Shown: positions 17,370-25,790 of the stretch, piece by piece
Position numbering within the stretch: the stretch's first letter is position 1
Layout: each line of letters opens with the position of its first letter
Assembly (NCBI GenBank): GCA_030038495.1
Contig: JASHOV010000035.1
Coordinates: forward strand, 1 to 32,812
DNA from: Streptosporangiaceae bacterium
GTDB lineage: Bacteria > Actinomycetota > Actinomycetes > Streptosporangiales > Streptosporangiaceae
Direction of reading: 5' to 3'
DNA: 32,812 nucleotides
The notes under the pieces: generated by a model
Seen by the model: the letters and a program-made list of their open reading frames with translations, nothing else
What the model was told of the DNA's origin: nothing
Databases searched by the model: none
Position numbers and translations under genes: made by a program

Positions 17370-18349
17370 GATGCCGAGTCCTGCCGGACAAGCGCGGCTC
17401 CGGGCACGGGTCCGCTGGCCCTGGCCACGGCCCGGCACACGCCCGCTCCGGTCAGCGCCACCGCGATCTCGCGGGCGTGGGCCGAGCTCTTGGCGAGGAA
17501 CGCGCAGGTGGGCCCCGAGCCGGACACGATCGCGCCGAGCGCGCCGTACTCGCGGCCGGCCGCGAGCGTCCGGCGCAGCGCGGGCTGCAGGGACAGGGCG
17601 GCCGGCTGGAGGTCGTTGCTGAGAAACTGCCCAACGGCCGCGGGATCACCGGACCGCAGCGCGCTCATGAGCTCGTGGCTGAGCGCCGGCGCAGGCTCGG
17701 CGCGCGACCCGTCGGCCGGCGGTACGGGCCCGGACTGGGACCTGGCGGCCCGGAGCCGATCGCAGGTCGCGTAGACCTCGGCGGTTGAGAGGCCCGCGGG
17801 CGCGAACGCCAGGGCCCAGTGGTACGTGCCCGACGCCAGCGCCCTGGTCAGCTCCTCGCCCCGGCCGCGCCCGACCGCAGTGCCGCCGAGTAGCGCGAAC
17901 GGCACGTCGCTGCCCAGATCGCCGCCGATCTGGCGAAGCTCGGCGGCAGAAAGCCCGGCCTGCCACAGCTCATTGCACGCGACCAGGGCGGCGGCGGCGT
18001 CGGCACTGCCGCCGGCCAGGCCAGCGGCCACAGGGATGCGCTTGCGTATCTCGATCCGGACGGCCGCGGCGCGCGCCTTGCGGCCGGCCGCCGCGGCGAT
18101 CGCCGCGGCCGCACGCCAGGCGAGGTTCGTCTTGTCGGCAGGCACCGCGGCGGCGTTCTCCCCGGTCACCGTGATCGAGGTGCGCTCGGCCTGCCAGACC
18201 GTGACCTCGTCAAAGAGGGACACGGCGTGAAACACGGTGACCAGCGGGTGATAGCCGTCCGGGCGGGCGGGGCCGACGGCAAGCTGCAGGTTAACCTTTG
18301 CCGGGACGCGGGCAGTGACGGCCGCTGCCGACTCGGTTGCTGAGCTCAC
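17366..18349 (-). CDS. ispE: 4-diphosphocytidyl-2-C-methyl-D-erythritol kinase
   Basis: A GHMP-family kinase of the MEP isoprenoid pathway that phosphorylates CDP-methylerythritol at C2. From GTG 18349 it has 327 residues. Motifs: VPAKVNLQLAVG, PDGYHPLVTVFHAVSL, the ATP loop IPVAAGLAGGSADAAAAL, and the C-terminal SGSGPTCAFLA. A TTG at 18430 with GGAG 8 bases upstream would add 27 unconserved residues, so the true start is not certain. It follows rsmA, as in M. tuberculosis, and its TGA overlaps the ABC-F GTG. Confidence 0.94.
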
Positions 18350-18445
18350 GATCTGATCATCGTACGCGGCGCCATCGGCTGGCGAAGAGCCCCTCTGCTG
18401 ACAGCGCGGATACTTTCCGTTCTGGGACAACGGAAGCTCTCCGCG

Positions 18446-19348
18446 CTAACTGGGTTGCCGGTGCGCGGCGGCTATCCGGGCGAACTCACCGACGCCAAGC
18501 GCCTCGCCGCGCAGGCCCGGATCGACGCCTGCGGCGCGCAGCGCTTCCTCGGCCGCGGCCGAGGAGCCAGCCCATGCCGCCAGCGCTGACCGGAGCGTCT
18601 TGCGCCGCTGCGAGAACGCGGCGTCGATGACCGCGAACACCGATTCTCGGTCGGCTGCGTCACCCGGATCAGGCGCGCCGCCGGCCGGTTGCTGGTGCCG
18701 GGTCAGCTCGACCAGCCCCGAGTCCACCCGCGGCACCGGCCAGAAGACGCTTCGCGGCACCGACCCCGCCTTCCGCGCGGTGGCGAACCAGGCCAGCTTC
18801 GCCGACGGCACGCCGTAGGTGCGGCTGCCCGGCGGCGCGCACATCCGGTCTGCTACCTCAGCCTGCACCATCACCAGCCCGCGCCGCAGCGACGGCACGG
18901 TCTCCAGCAGATGCAGCACGACCGGCACCGCGGCGTTATAGGGCAGGTTGGCGACCAGGGCAGTCGGCGGCGGGCCGGGCAGGCCGGTAACCCGGGCCGC
19001 ATCGGCCGTCAGCACCGACAGCCGGCCGGCCAGCGACGGCGCCCGCTCGGCGACTGTCAGCGGCAGTTGCGCCGCGAGCGCGCGGTCCACCTCCACGGCC
19101 AGGACCCGGCCGGCCGCATCCAGCAGCGGCAGCGTCAGCGAGCCGAAGCCGGGACCGACCTCGACGACCACGTCGCGGCGGCCCACCGCGGCCAGCGCGG
19201 TGATGCGGGTGACGGTGCCGGCGTCGACGACGAAGTTCTGCCCGAGCCGCTTCGACGGCTGGATGTGCAGGCGCGCGGCGAGCTCCCTGATCTCGGTCGG
19301 CCCGAGCAGCTGAGCCGCGGTTAGCCTGACCACGGGCAGCCGGTCCAC
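18446..19348 (-). CDS. rsmA: 16S rRNA (adenine(1518)-N6/adenine(1519)-N6)-dimethyltransferase
   Basis: KsgA, which dimethylates two adenosines near the 3' end of 16S rRNA during 30S maturation. It is 300 residues from GTG 19348. Motifs: [34 protein letters not shown] (SAM motif I), AVEVDRALA, and the catalytic NLPYN. C-terminal [12 protein letters not shown] is also typical. It starts 13 bases after tatD. In mycobacteria an rpfB gene usually lies between these two; here it is missing. Confidence 0.96.
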   Translation of the reverse strand: MDRLPVVRLTAAQLLGPTEIRELAARLHIQPSKRLGQNFVVDAGTVTRITALAAVGRRDVVVEVGPGFGSLTLPLLDAAGRVLAVEVDRALAAQLPLTVAERAPSLAGRLSVLTADAARVTGLPGPPPTALVANLPYNAAVPVVLHLLETVPSLRRGLVMVQAEVADRMCAPPGSRTYGVPSAKLAWFATARKAGSVPRSVFWPVPRVDSGLVELTRHQQPAGGAPDPGDAADRESVFAVIDAAFSQRRKTLRSALAAWAGSSAAAEEALRAAGVDPGLRGEALGVGEFARIAAAHRQPS

Positions 19349-19361
19349 GGCCCGAGGAGCC

Positions 19362-20249
19362 TCACCGGGAGTCAGACCCGAAGCCGAACAGGCGCTCGCC
19401 GTTCGCCTCGATCACGGCGCACAGCTTCGCGACGTCCATCTGGCGGGCCGCGGCCAGCGCGCGGACTGTGTTCGCCACCTGGGCCGGCGCGTTGGACCTG
19501 CCGCGGTTCGGTGCCGGCGTCAGGAACGGCGCGTCGGTCTCGGCCAGCATCAGCTCGGCCGGGATGACGGCGGCGGCCGCCCGCAGCCCGGCCGCGTTGC
19601 CGAAGGTGACCGTCCCGGCGAAGCTGAGCACGTAGCCGGCCGCCGCGCACCGGGCAGCCAGTTCCGCGTCGCCAGAAAAGCAATGGAAGATGACCTGATC
19701 GGGGGCCCCGTCGGCGGCCAGGATCGCCAGCACGTCCGCGTGCGCGTCCCGGTCGTGGATCATCAGCGGCTTGCTCGTCTGCTTGGCGATCTCGATGTGC
19801 GCGCGGAACCAGTCCCGCTGCACATCGGGCGCGGCGCTGTCGCGGTAGTAATCGAGGCCGGTCTCGCCCACCGCCCGGACCTGCGGCAGCGCGGCGAGCC
19901 CGGCTATCTCCGCGAGCACCGCGTCCCGCTCGGCGGCCGTACCCGCGGCCCTGGCGGTCTCGTTCGGGTGGATCGCCACCGCGGCGTACACGTCGCCGAA
20001 CGCCGCCGCGCAGTCCGCGGCCCAGCGCGCCGACGGCACGTCACAACCGACCGTCACCACCCTCGTGATTCCGGCCGCGCGGGCCTGCGCCAGGGTCTCG
20101 GCCACCGGCAGGTCGATCATGTCCAGGTGGCAGTGGCTGTCGAGCGCGGTGCCGGGCAGCGGTTCGGGCGCGGGAGCCTGCGGCTTCCCGATGCCCGCGC
20201 CCGGACCGAAACCGGGGACGGGTACCTGCCGGCCCGTTCCCTCCGTCAC
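19362..20249 (-). CDS. tatD: TatD family metal-dependent hydrolase (DNase)
   Basis: A TIM-barrel amidohydrolase-superfamily nuclease, 295 residues from GTG 20249. The start is fixed by the GTGA overlap with the metG stop; the longer frame to 20360 would lie inside metG. Metal ligands are in order: HxH in DSHCHLD, Glu in [11 protein letters not shown], His in MIHDRDAH, His in FHCFSGD, and Asp in ETDAPFL. The 30 Pro/Gly-rich residues before the barrel are not conserved. Members act as 3'-5' exonucleases or D-aminoacyl-tRNA-related hydrolases; the sequence does not separate these. Confidence 0.94.
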   Translation of the reverse strand: MTEGTGRQVPVPGFGPGAGIGKPQAPAPEPLPGTALDSHCHLDMIDLPVAETLAQARAAGITRVVTVGCDVPSARWAADCAAAFGDVYAAVAIHPNETARAAGTAAERDAVLAEIAGLAALPQVRAVGETGLDYYRDSAAPDVQRDWFRAHIEIAKQTSKPLMIHDRDAHADVLAILAADGAPDQVIFHCFSGDAELAARCAAAGYVLSFAGTVTFGNAAGLRAAAAVIPAELMLAETDAPFLTPAPNRGRSNAPAQVANTVRALAAARQMDVAKLCAVIEANGERLFGFGSDSR

Positions 20250-22039
20250 GCGCCCGCCAGCCGGGCCAGTTCCTCGTCCACCACCGAAGGATCGAGCTTG
20301 GCGAACAGCGGCGCGGGAGCGGCTAGCGGCGTACCCGGCCGGATCGGCGCCGATTCCCACCTGGCCGCGGCCGAGCGGTAGTCACCGGTGATGACGGGGT
20401 AGGCCGGCCCGCCGTCCTCGTCCACCTCGTCGATCCTGGGCATGCCCGACCAGATGCCGTTCCCGCCGAGCATCTCGAAGACCTGCTGCGAGGACCTGGG
20501 CAGGAACGGGGTGAGCAGCGTCTTGCCGTCGTCGACAAGCTGCAGCGCGACGTGGGAGATCGTGCGCATCCGCGCGGGGTCAGACTCGCGCAGCTTCCAC
20601 GGAGCCTCGTCGGAAAGGTACTTGTTCGCCTCGGCCAGCGTGCGCATGACCTCGGTGCTTGCCGCCTTGAACCGGCAGCGCCCGAGCGACTCGCCGACCG
20701 TGGCGAACGCGGCGCTGGATCGCTCAAGCAGCGCCCGGTCGCCGTCGGTCAGGTCACCGGCGGCCGGGATCTCGCCGATGTTGCGGGCCGCGAAGGACAC
20801 GGTCCTGTTCACCAGGTTGCCCCAGTTCGCGACCAGCTCGTCGTTGGTGCGGCGGACGAATTCGCTCCAGGTGAAGTCGGTGTCCTGGCTCTCCGGGCCG
20901 GCCACGGCGACGTAGTAGCGCAGCGCGTCCACGTCGTAGCGCTCGAGGAAGTCGCGCACGTAGATGACGACCTGCCGGGACGAGGAGAACTTCCTGCCCT
21001 CCATCTTGAGGAACTCGCTGGAGACCACCTCGGCGGGCAGGTCGAGCGCGCCCAGCGACCCCGGCGTGCCGCCGCGCGCGCCCTTGCCGTTGTAGCCGAG
21101 CAGCATCGCCGGCCAGATCTCGGCGTGGAAGACGATGTTGTCCTTGCCCATGAAGTAGTAGGACTCCGCCTCCGGCGTCTGCCACCAGGCCCGCCAGGCG
21201 TCGGGGTCGCCGGAGCGCCGGGCCCACTCGATCGAGGCCGACAGGTACCCGATGACCGCGTCGAACCACACGTAGATCCGCTTGTCCGGCAGGTCGCGCC
21301 AGTCGTCGAGCGGGATCGGCACGCCCCAGTCCAGGTCCCTGGTGATCGCCCGCGGCTGCAGGTCGGCGAGCAGGTTCAGGGAGAACTTGAGCACGTTGGG
21401 CCGCCACTGGCCGCTCTTGCTCTGCAGCCAGGTGCCGAGCGCGTCGGCGAACGCGGGCAAATCCAGGAAGAACTGCTCGGTCTCCACGAAGGCCGGGGTT
21501 TCACCGTTGATCTTCGAGCGCGGGTTGATGAGGTCAATCGGGTCGAGCTGGTTGCCGCAGTTGTCGCACTGGTCGCCGCGCGCGCCGTCGAACCCGCAGA
21601 TCGGGCAGGTGCCCTCGATGTAGCGGTCGGGCAGCGTCCGCCCGGTGGACGGCGAGACGGCCCCGAGCGACTTGCGCGCGAAGATGTAGCCGTTGGCGTA
21701 CAGCCCCAGGAACAGGTCCTGCACGACCGCGTAGTGGTTGCGGGTGGTGGTGCGGGTGAACAGGTCGTAGGACATGTCCAGGCCGTGCAGATCCTGCGCG
21801 ATCACCCGGTTGTAGCGGTCGGCCAGCTCGCGCGCGGTCACGCCCTCGGCGTCGGCCTGCACCTGGATGGGCGTGCCGTGCTCGTCGGTGCCGCTCACCA
21901 TCAGGACCGGGTTCCCGCACATGCGCTGGTATCTGGCGAACATGTCGCAGGGCAGCCCGAAGCCGGAGACGTGGCCGATGTGGCGTGGACCGTTGGCATA
22001 CGGCCAGGCGGCGCAGGCGAGGATGGGACGGCTGGTCAT
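20246..22039 (-). CDS. metG: Methionyl-tRNA synthetase
   Basis: A class I synthetase that charges tRNA-Met, 597 residues. The HIGH motif is [16 protein letters not shown] (near residue 20). The zinc knuckle [18 protein letters not shown] (near residue 145) has four Cys, so this is the zinc-binding MetRS type. The KMSKS loop is KFSSSR within [14 protein letters not shown]. The anticodon-binding helical domain follows, with [12 protein letters not shown]. There is no C-terminal EMAP/Trbp111 domain. The gene begins 42 bases after rsmI and its stop overlaps tatD. Confidence 0.97.
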   Translation of the reverse strand: MTSRPILACAAWPYANGPRHIGHVSGFGLPCDMFARYQRMCGNPVLMVSGTDEHGTPIQVQADAEGVTARELADRYNRVIAQDLHGLDMSYDLFTRTTTRNHYAVVQDLFLGLYANGYIFARKSLGAVSPSTGRTLPDRYIEGTCPICGFDGARGDQCDNCGNQLDPIDLINPRSKINGETPAFVETEQFFLDLPAFADALGTWLQSKSGQWRPNVLKFSLNLLADLQPRAITRDLDWGVPIPLDDWRDLPDKRIYVWFDAVIGYLSASIEWARRSGDPDAWRAWWQTPEAESYYFMGKDNIVFHAEIWPAMLLGYNGKGARGGTPGSLGALDLPAEVVSSEFLKMEGRKFSSSRQVVIYVRDFLERYDVDALRYYVAVAGPESQDTDFTWSEFVRRTNDELVANWGNLVNRTVSFAARNIGEIPAAGDLTDGDRALLERSSAAFATVGESLGRCRFKAASTEVMRTLAEANKYLSDEAPWKLRESDPARMRTISHVALQLVDDGKTLLTPFLPRSSQQVFEMLGGNGIWSGMPRIDEVDEDGGPAYPVITGDYRSAAARWESAPIRPGTPLAAPAPLFAKLDPSVVDEELARLAGA

Positions 22040-22081
22040 ACAGGCCAGCCTAGGGGAACGCCGCAGCCCCCGACCGCGAGG

Positions 22082-22990
22082 TCAGTCGGTACCCGAGGCC
22101 GGCCTGCTGACTACCGCGTTGTACAGCTCGCGTCTGGACAGGCCCAGACCGGCCGCGACGGCCGCGATCGCGTCCCGCCTGGGCTCACCGTTCCCCACCC
22201 TGACGGTCACCTGGCGGATCGCCTCGTCGAGGGGAACGGGGGCATTGGGGGCGCTGGCCCCGGCGACGACCAGGGTTATCTCGCCGAGGGTGCCCGCCGC
22301 CGCGGCCTCGGCCAGCTCGGCGAGCGGGCCGCGGATCACCTCCTCGTGCGTCTTGGTCAGCTCGCGGCAGATGGCGGCCCGGCGGTCAGGACCGAACGCG
22401 GCGGCCAGGTCGGCCAGCGTCGTGGCCAGCCGCCGCGGCGACTCGAAGAAGACCAGCGTCCGTGGCTCCGAGGCGAGCTCGGCAAAGCGCCGGGAACGCT
22501 CGCCCGCACGCCGCGGCGGGAAGCCCTCGAACACGAACCGGTCGGTCGGCAATCCGGAGATGACCAGGGCAGTGGTGACCGCGGAGGGCCCGGGCAGGAC
22601 CCGGACGGGCAGTCCGGCCTCGGCCGCGGCGGCGACGAGCCGGTAGCCGGGGTCGCTCACTCCCGGCATGCCCGCGTCGGTGACGAGCAGCACGTCCCGG
22701 CCGGACTGCAGCTCGGCGAGCAGCGCGGGCACCCGCCGCGCCTCCACGTCGTCGTAGTACGACACCAGCCGGCCTGCCAGCCCCACCCCGAGGGCCGCGG
22801 CAAGGCGGCGGACCCGGCGGGTGTCCTCGGCCGCGATCAGCTCCGCGCTGCCGAGCGTCTCGCGCAGCCGGGCCGACGCATCCTGGGGCTGGCCGATCGG
22901 AACCGCGGCGACCGTCAACGTCCCCCGCCCGGCCGGGACCGCCCCGGTAATAGCAGGATATGCAGGGCGTTCGCCGCGGTGAGGTTCCAT
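22082..22990 (-). CDS. rsmI: 16S rRNA (cytidine(1402)-2'-O)-methyltransferase
   Basis: A SAM-dependent tetrapyrrole-methylase-fold enzyme modifying C1402 in the ribosomal decoding centre. It is 302 residues from ATG 22990. Motifs: AAEDTRRVRRL, LLVTDAGMPGVSDPGYRLV, VLPGPSAVTTAL, SGLPTDRF, FESPRRL and CRELTKTHEE. The N-terminal loop reads VPIGQPQD where most members have TPIGNLxD, so the conserved Asn is Gln. The first 20 residues are not conserved; an internal start is possible. It is divergent from pmt across 44 bases. Confidence 0.94.
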   Translation of the reverse strand: MEPHRGERPAYPAITGAVPAGRGTLTVAAVPIGQPQDASARLRETLGSAELIAAEDTRRVRRLAAALGVGLAGRLVSYYDDVEARRVPALLAELQSGRDVLLVTDAGMPGVSDPGYRLVAAAAEAGLPVRVLPGPSAVTTALVISGLPTDRFVFEGFPPRRAGERSRRFAELASEPRTLVFFESPRRLATTLADLAAAFGPDRRAAICRELTKTHEEVIRGPLAELAEAAAAGTLGEITLVVAGASAPNAPVPLDEAIRQVTVRVGNGEPRRDAIAAVAAGLGLSRRELYNAVVSRPASGTD

Positions 22991-23020
22991 TTCCAGGCCC
23001 AGGCTAGCGGCCCGCCCGCC

Positions 23021-23026
23021 TACGAT
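23021..23026 (+). promoter_or_regulatory. Probable -10 element of pmt (leaderless)
   Basis: TACGAT lies 8 bases before the pmt ATG at 23035 and no Shine-Dalgarno sequence is present, so transcription probably starts at or next to the ATG. On the other strand TAGCCT (23006-23001) is placed 10 bases before the rsmI ATG, so the two promoters would sit back to back in 44 bases. Confidence 0.45.
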
Positions 23027-23034
23027 GGCACTCG

Positions 23035-24669
23035 ATGAACGCTTACGAGAGCGGCCCGTCCACGGGGCTGGCCGAGACCGAGCCCAGAGCCGTCGTCGAG
23101 ACGGCGCGCCGGACCGCGTCCGGCCTGGTCGGCGCGTCGATAAATCTTGGCAGCACGTTCTGGGGCTGGGCCGGGCCGACGCTGATCATGCTGTTCGGAG
23201 GCTTTATCCGGTTCTACCGGCTGAGCCGGCCCGATGCCGTCGTGTTCGACGAGACGTACTACGTGCCGGACGCCAACTCGATCCTGCGGCACGGGGTAGA
23301 GCTCAACCACATCCCCGCTCCCAAGATCAACGAGTACCTGGTCGCCGGCAACCCCAACTTCCTGCTGAAGACCGGCGAGGTCGTGGCCCACCCGCCGCTG
23401 GGCAAGATCATGATGGCGGTCGGCCAGTGGACGTTCGGCCTGACCCCGTTCGGATGGCGGTTCTCGGTCTGCCTCATCGGCACGGTATCGATCCTCATGG
23501 TCGCGCGGATCGCCCGCCGGATGACCGGCTCCACCATGCTCGGCTGCGTGGCCGGCCTGCTGCTGGCCCTGGACGGCCTCGAGATCGTGCTCAGCCGGAC
23601 CGCGATCCTGGACATATTCGTCATGTTCTGGGTGCTGGCCGCGTTCGGCCTGCTGGTGATCGACAAGGACCGCACTAAAGCCCGGCTGCTGGCCGCGGCC
23701 GCCGACGGCGAGTCGTCCGGCGGGGGCGGGCCGCACCTGGGCATCCGCTGGCTGCGGGTGTGCGCCGGACTGTGCATCGGCGCTGCCTGCGCGTCGAAGT
23801 GGAACGGCGTCTGGTACCTCCTCGCGTTTGCCGGGCTGGCCCTGGCCTGGGACCTCGGCGCCCGGCGCGCCGCCGGATACGAGCGCTGGCTGCCCGACGG
23901 CTTGCGCAGCGACGGCAAGTGGCTGCCGCTCTGGTTCGGGCTGGCGCCGCTGGCGGTCTACGTGGCGTCCTGGACGGGCTGGTTCTTCAACACCAGCGGT
24001 TACGACAGGAACTGGGCGCCGCTGCACGGCAACCACACCCCGATCTGGTCGACGATCGACTCCTGGTACCAGTACAACCACTGGATGCTGCAGTTCGGGC
24101 TCGGGCTGGACGCCGGCCAGAGCTACCGGTCGAACCCGGTCGGCTGGATGGTGCTGGCCCGGCCCATCTCGTTTTACTGGGCCCAGCCTGCGTGCTCGGT
24201 CAAGGGCGGCTGCGCCGCCGAGGTGCTGGCCATCGGCACGCCCCTTATCTGGTGGGGCGGCACCCTGGCGCTGGTGTTCTGCCTGACCTGGTGGACCATC
24301 GGCCTGATCGGCGACCTGGCATTCCACCGCAAGCCCAAGCGCGACTGGCGGGCCGGAGCGGTACTGCTCGGGGTCTGCGCGGGCTGGCTGCCCTGGATCT
24401 GGTTCGCCTGGCACGACAACAGGACCGAGTTCTACTACTACGCCGTCGTCTTCGATCCATTCATGGTGATCGCGATCACGCTCTGCCTGGGCCTGATGAT
24501 CGGGCCATCCCGTGCAGCGCCCGGCCGGCGGGCTGTCGGCGCCGTCGCCGCGGGCGGCTACCTGGTGGCCGTTCTGCTGAACCTGGCCTACCTGTACCCG
24601 ATCCTCACCGCCGAGGTCATCCCGTACTCGGCCTGGCTGTCCCGGATGTGGTTCCACCGCTGGATCTAG
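23035..24669 (+). CDS. pmt: Dolichyl/polyprenyl-phosphate-mannose-protein mannosyltransferase
   Basis: An integral-membrane GT39 enzyme that O-mannosylates exported proteins from polyprenyl-phosphate mannose. It is 544 residues. After a cytoplasmic head the first helix is near residues 40-58. The loop VVFDETYYVPDANSIL carries the catalytic DE pair (near residue 70), followed by HPPLGK near residue 122. Many further membrane segments follow, e.g. LGCVAGLLLALDGLEIVLSR and the C-terminal YAVVFDPFMVIAITLCLGLM. The WSTIDSWYQYNHWMLQFG region and the C-terminal four-helix part match actinobacterial PMT (Rv1002c type). It is divergent from rsmI, as in M. tuberculosis. Confidence 0.94.
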   Translation: MNAYESGPSTGLAETEPRAVVETARRTASGLVGASINLGSTFWGWAGPTLIMLFGGFIRFYRLSRPDAVVFDETYYVPDANSILRHGVELNHIPAPKINEYLVAGNPNFLLKTGEVVAHPPLGKIMMAVGQWTFGLTPFGWRFSVCLIGTVSILMVARIARRMTGSTMLGCVAGLLLALDGLEIVLSRTAILDIFVMFWVLAAFGLLVIDKDRTKARLLAAAADGESSGGGGPHLGIRWLRVCAGLCIGAACASKWNGVWYLLAFAGLALAWDLGARRAAGYERWLPDGLRSDGKWLPLWFGLAPLAVYVASWTGWFFNTSGYDRNWAPLHGNHTPIWSTIDSWYQYNHWMLQFGLGLDAGQSYRSNPVGWMVLARPISFYWAQPACSVKGGCAAEVLAIGTPLIWWGGTLALVFCLTWWTIGLIGDLAFHRKPKRDWRAGAVLLGVCAGWLPWIWFAWHDNRTEFYYYAVVFDPFMVIAITLCLGLMIGPSRAAPGRRAVGAVAAGGYLVAVLLNLAYLYPILTAEVIPYSAWLSRMWFHRWI

Positions 24670-24709
24670 CCGCCCCGCTGAACCTGGCCACCAGAACGAT
24701 ACTAGCCCA

Positions 24710-24735
24710 CCGGGGTTGACCAGGGCTGACCCCGG
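24710..24735 (+). terminator. Candidate pmt terminator hairpin
   Basis: CCGGGGT (24710-24716) and ACCCCGG (24729-24735) form a perfect 7-bp stem with a 12-base loop, 40 bases after the pmt stop. No T-tract follows, which is common for terminators in this phylum. Confidence 0.45.
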
Positions 24736-24829
24736 CCAGCGGTCTGCGCGTGATGCGCGTGACCCCGTCCGCGCCACCCCAGCGCTGACCTGGGCGCACT
24801 GCCCAGCTCAAATTTCTGCAATCCATTGG

Positions 24830-24844
24830 CCCGAATTATTCGGG
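24830..24844. promoter_or_regulatory. Palindrome in the sigma-factor upstream region
   Basis: CCCGAATTATTCGGG is a perfect inverted repeat (7-bp arms about one central T) in an AT-rich stretch, 110 bases before the sigma-factor ATG. TTGACT follows at 24857-24862, with only a poor -10 (TGTTAC) 17 bases on. It could be an operator, or with its short loop a weak terminator. No SigR-type GGAAT/GTT promoter is seen. Confidence 0.4.
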
Positions 24845-24954
24845 TATATCATTACTTTGACTACCCTAAGTAGCCACGCTGTTACCCAGATCACGCATCG
24901 GGTTACCGGCAAGTTGCGTCATAGCTGTGACGATCACCGAGGGGAGCGGAGCAG

Positions 24955-25539
24955 ATGCTAAAGCGGATAGAAGTGATGCCGGACCGTGACGAGCGATTCG
25001 AGCGGGACGTGATTCCCTTCATGGGCCAGCTTTACCCTGCCGCCCTCCGGATGACGCGGAACCACAGCGACGCCGAGGACCTGGTGCAGGAGACGTTCGC
25101 CAAGGCGTACGCGGGCTTCCACCAGTTCCAGCAGGGCACGAACCTGCGGGCCTGGCTGCACCGGATCCTGTCCAACACGTTCATCAACAGCTACAGGAAG
25201 AAGCGCAGGGAGCCCATTCAAGACCTCGGTGCCGAGTTCTCCGAGGACTGGCAGACCGGCAACGACCCGCTGACGCCGCCGGTCAGGTCGGCCGAGACGG
25301 AGGCGCTGGAGCGGCTCGCCGACTCCGACATCCTGCGGGCCCTGCGGGAATTGCCTGAGGAGTTCCGGGTCGCGATCTACCTGGCCGACATCGAGGGCTA
25401 CCCGTACAAGCAGATCGCCGAGATGATGGGCACCCCCATCGGCACGGTGATGTCCCGGCTGCACCGCGGCCGGGCCAAGCTGCGCATCAAGCTCGCGGCC
25501 TACGAGCCCCGTCGCGCGCTGGCCACGACCTCGCACTAG
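24955..25539 (+). CDS. ECF RNA polymerase sigma factor, SigR/SigH-like
   Basis: An alternative sigma factor of 194 residues. Region 2 spans about residues 18-85: [20 protein letters not shown], then [19 protein letters not shown], then [21 protein letters not shown]. Region 4 spans about 130-180: [20 protein letters not shown], then [20 protein letters not shown]. These sequences are strikingly like S. coelicolor SigR, the thiol-oxidative-stress sigma factor (ECF12 group). SigR-type genes are normally followed by the zinc anti-sigma RsrA; here the next 250 bases hold no HxxxCxxC protein. GGGGAG lies upstream of ATG 24955; ATG 24976 is a second possible start. Confidence 0.92.
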   Translation: MLKRIEVMPDRDERFERDVIPFMGQLYPAALRMTRNHSDAEDLVQETFAKAYAGFHQFQQGTNLRAWLHRILSNTFINSYRKKRREPIQDLGAEFSEDWQTGNDPLTPPVRSAETEALERLADSDILRALRELPEEFRVAIYLADIEGYPYKQIAEMMGTPIGTVMSRLHRGRAKLRIKLAAYEPRRALATTSH

Positions 25540-25631
25540 CCACCGCCAAGACCATCCTCAGATGGCGCGCACGCGGGTCAGGCATACCCCCCGCCACCAA
25601 GGCCAGCGTCGCCGCGCCAGCGCAGCCAGGC

Positions 25632-25712
25632 GCCCGCCTCCCCCCGGCGGGCACCGAGGGTGCGCCCGCGAAGCCCCGCGCCTGCCTCCCCCCGGCAGGT
25701 AGCGGGGCTTCG
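25632..25712. terminator. Cluster of hairpins sharing a TCCCCCC loop, likely terminator region
   Basis: Three stem-loops are packed in 81 bases. GCCCGCC-TCCCCCC-GGCGGGC is at 25632-25652, and GCACC-GAG-GGTGC at 25651-25663. The third is a long one at 25669-25712: an outer 11-bp perfect stem CGAAGCCCCGC/GCGGGGCTTCG encloses an inner stem CCTGCC-TCCCCCC-GGCAGG. The identical loops suggest a duplicated element. They lie between the sigma factor and the hydrolase, where a plus-strand terminator is expected. Confidence 0.55.
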
Positions 25713-25777
25713 TGGCGTCCGAACCCGAGCCGCGCTCGACACGGCCGGCATTCCCGCTGGTGAGCGATGCGATGCGC

Positions 25778-25783
25778 TACGAT
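25778..25783 (+). promoter_or_regulatory. Probable -10 element of the hydrolase gene (leaderless)
   Basis: TACGAT is 7 bases before GTG 25791, the same hexamer and near-identical spacing as at pmt. It supports GTG 25791 over ATG 25767, which lies upstream of it. Confidence 0.45.
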
Positions 25784-25790
25784 CCGGCAC

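Noticed and set aside
20552-23038. An 828-codon plus-strand open frame
   Set aside because: Antisense to metG and rsmI; composition is a GC-bias shadow with no recognisable domain.
23020-24777. A 585-codon minus-strand open frame
   Set aside because: Fully antisense to the membrane enzyme pmt, whose hydrophobic segments and catalytic loop are clear.
25632-25712. CRISPR array
   Set aside because: The repeats are nested hairpins with no regular repeat-spacer pattern, and there are no cas genes anywhere in the window.
25540-25790. RsrA-type anti-sigma gene after the sigma factor
   Set aside because: No frame carries the HxxxCxxC zinc motif; the bases are mainly stem-loops.
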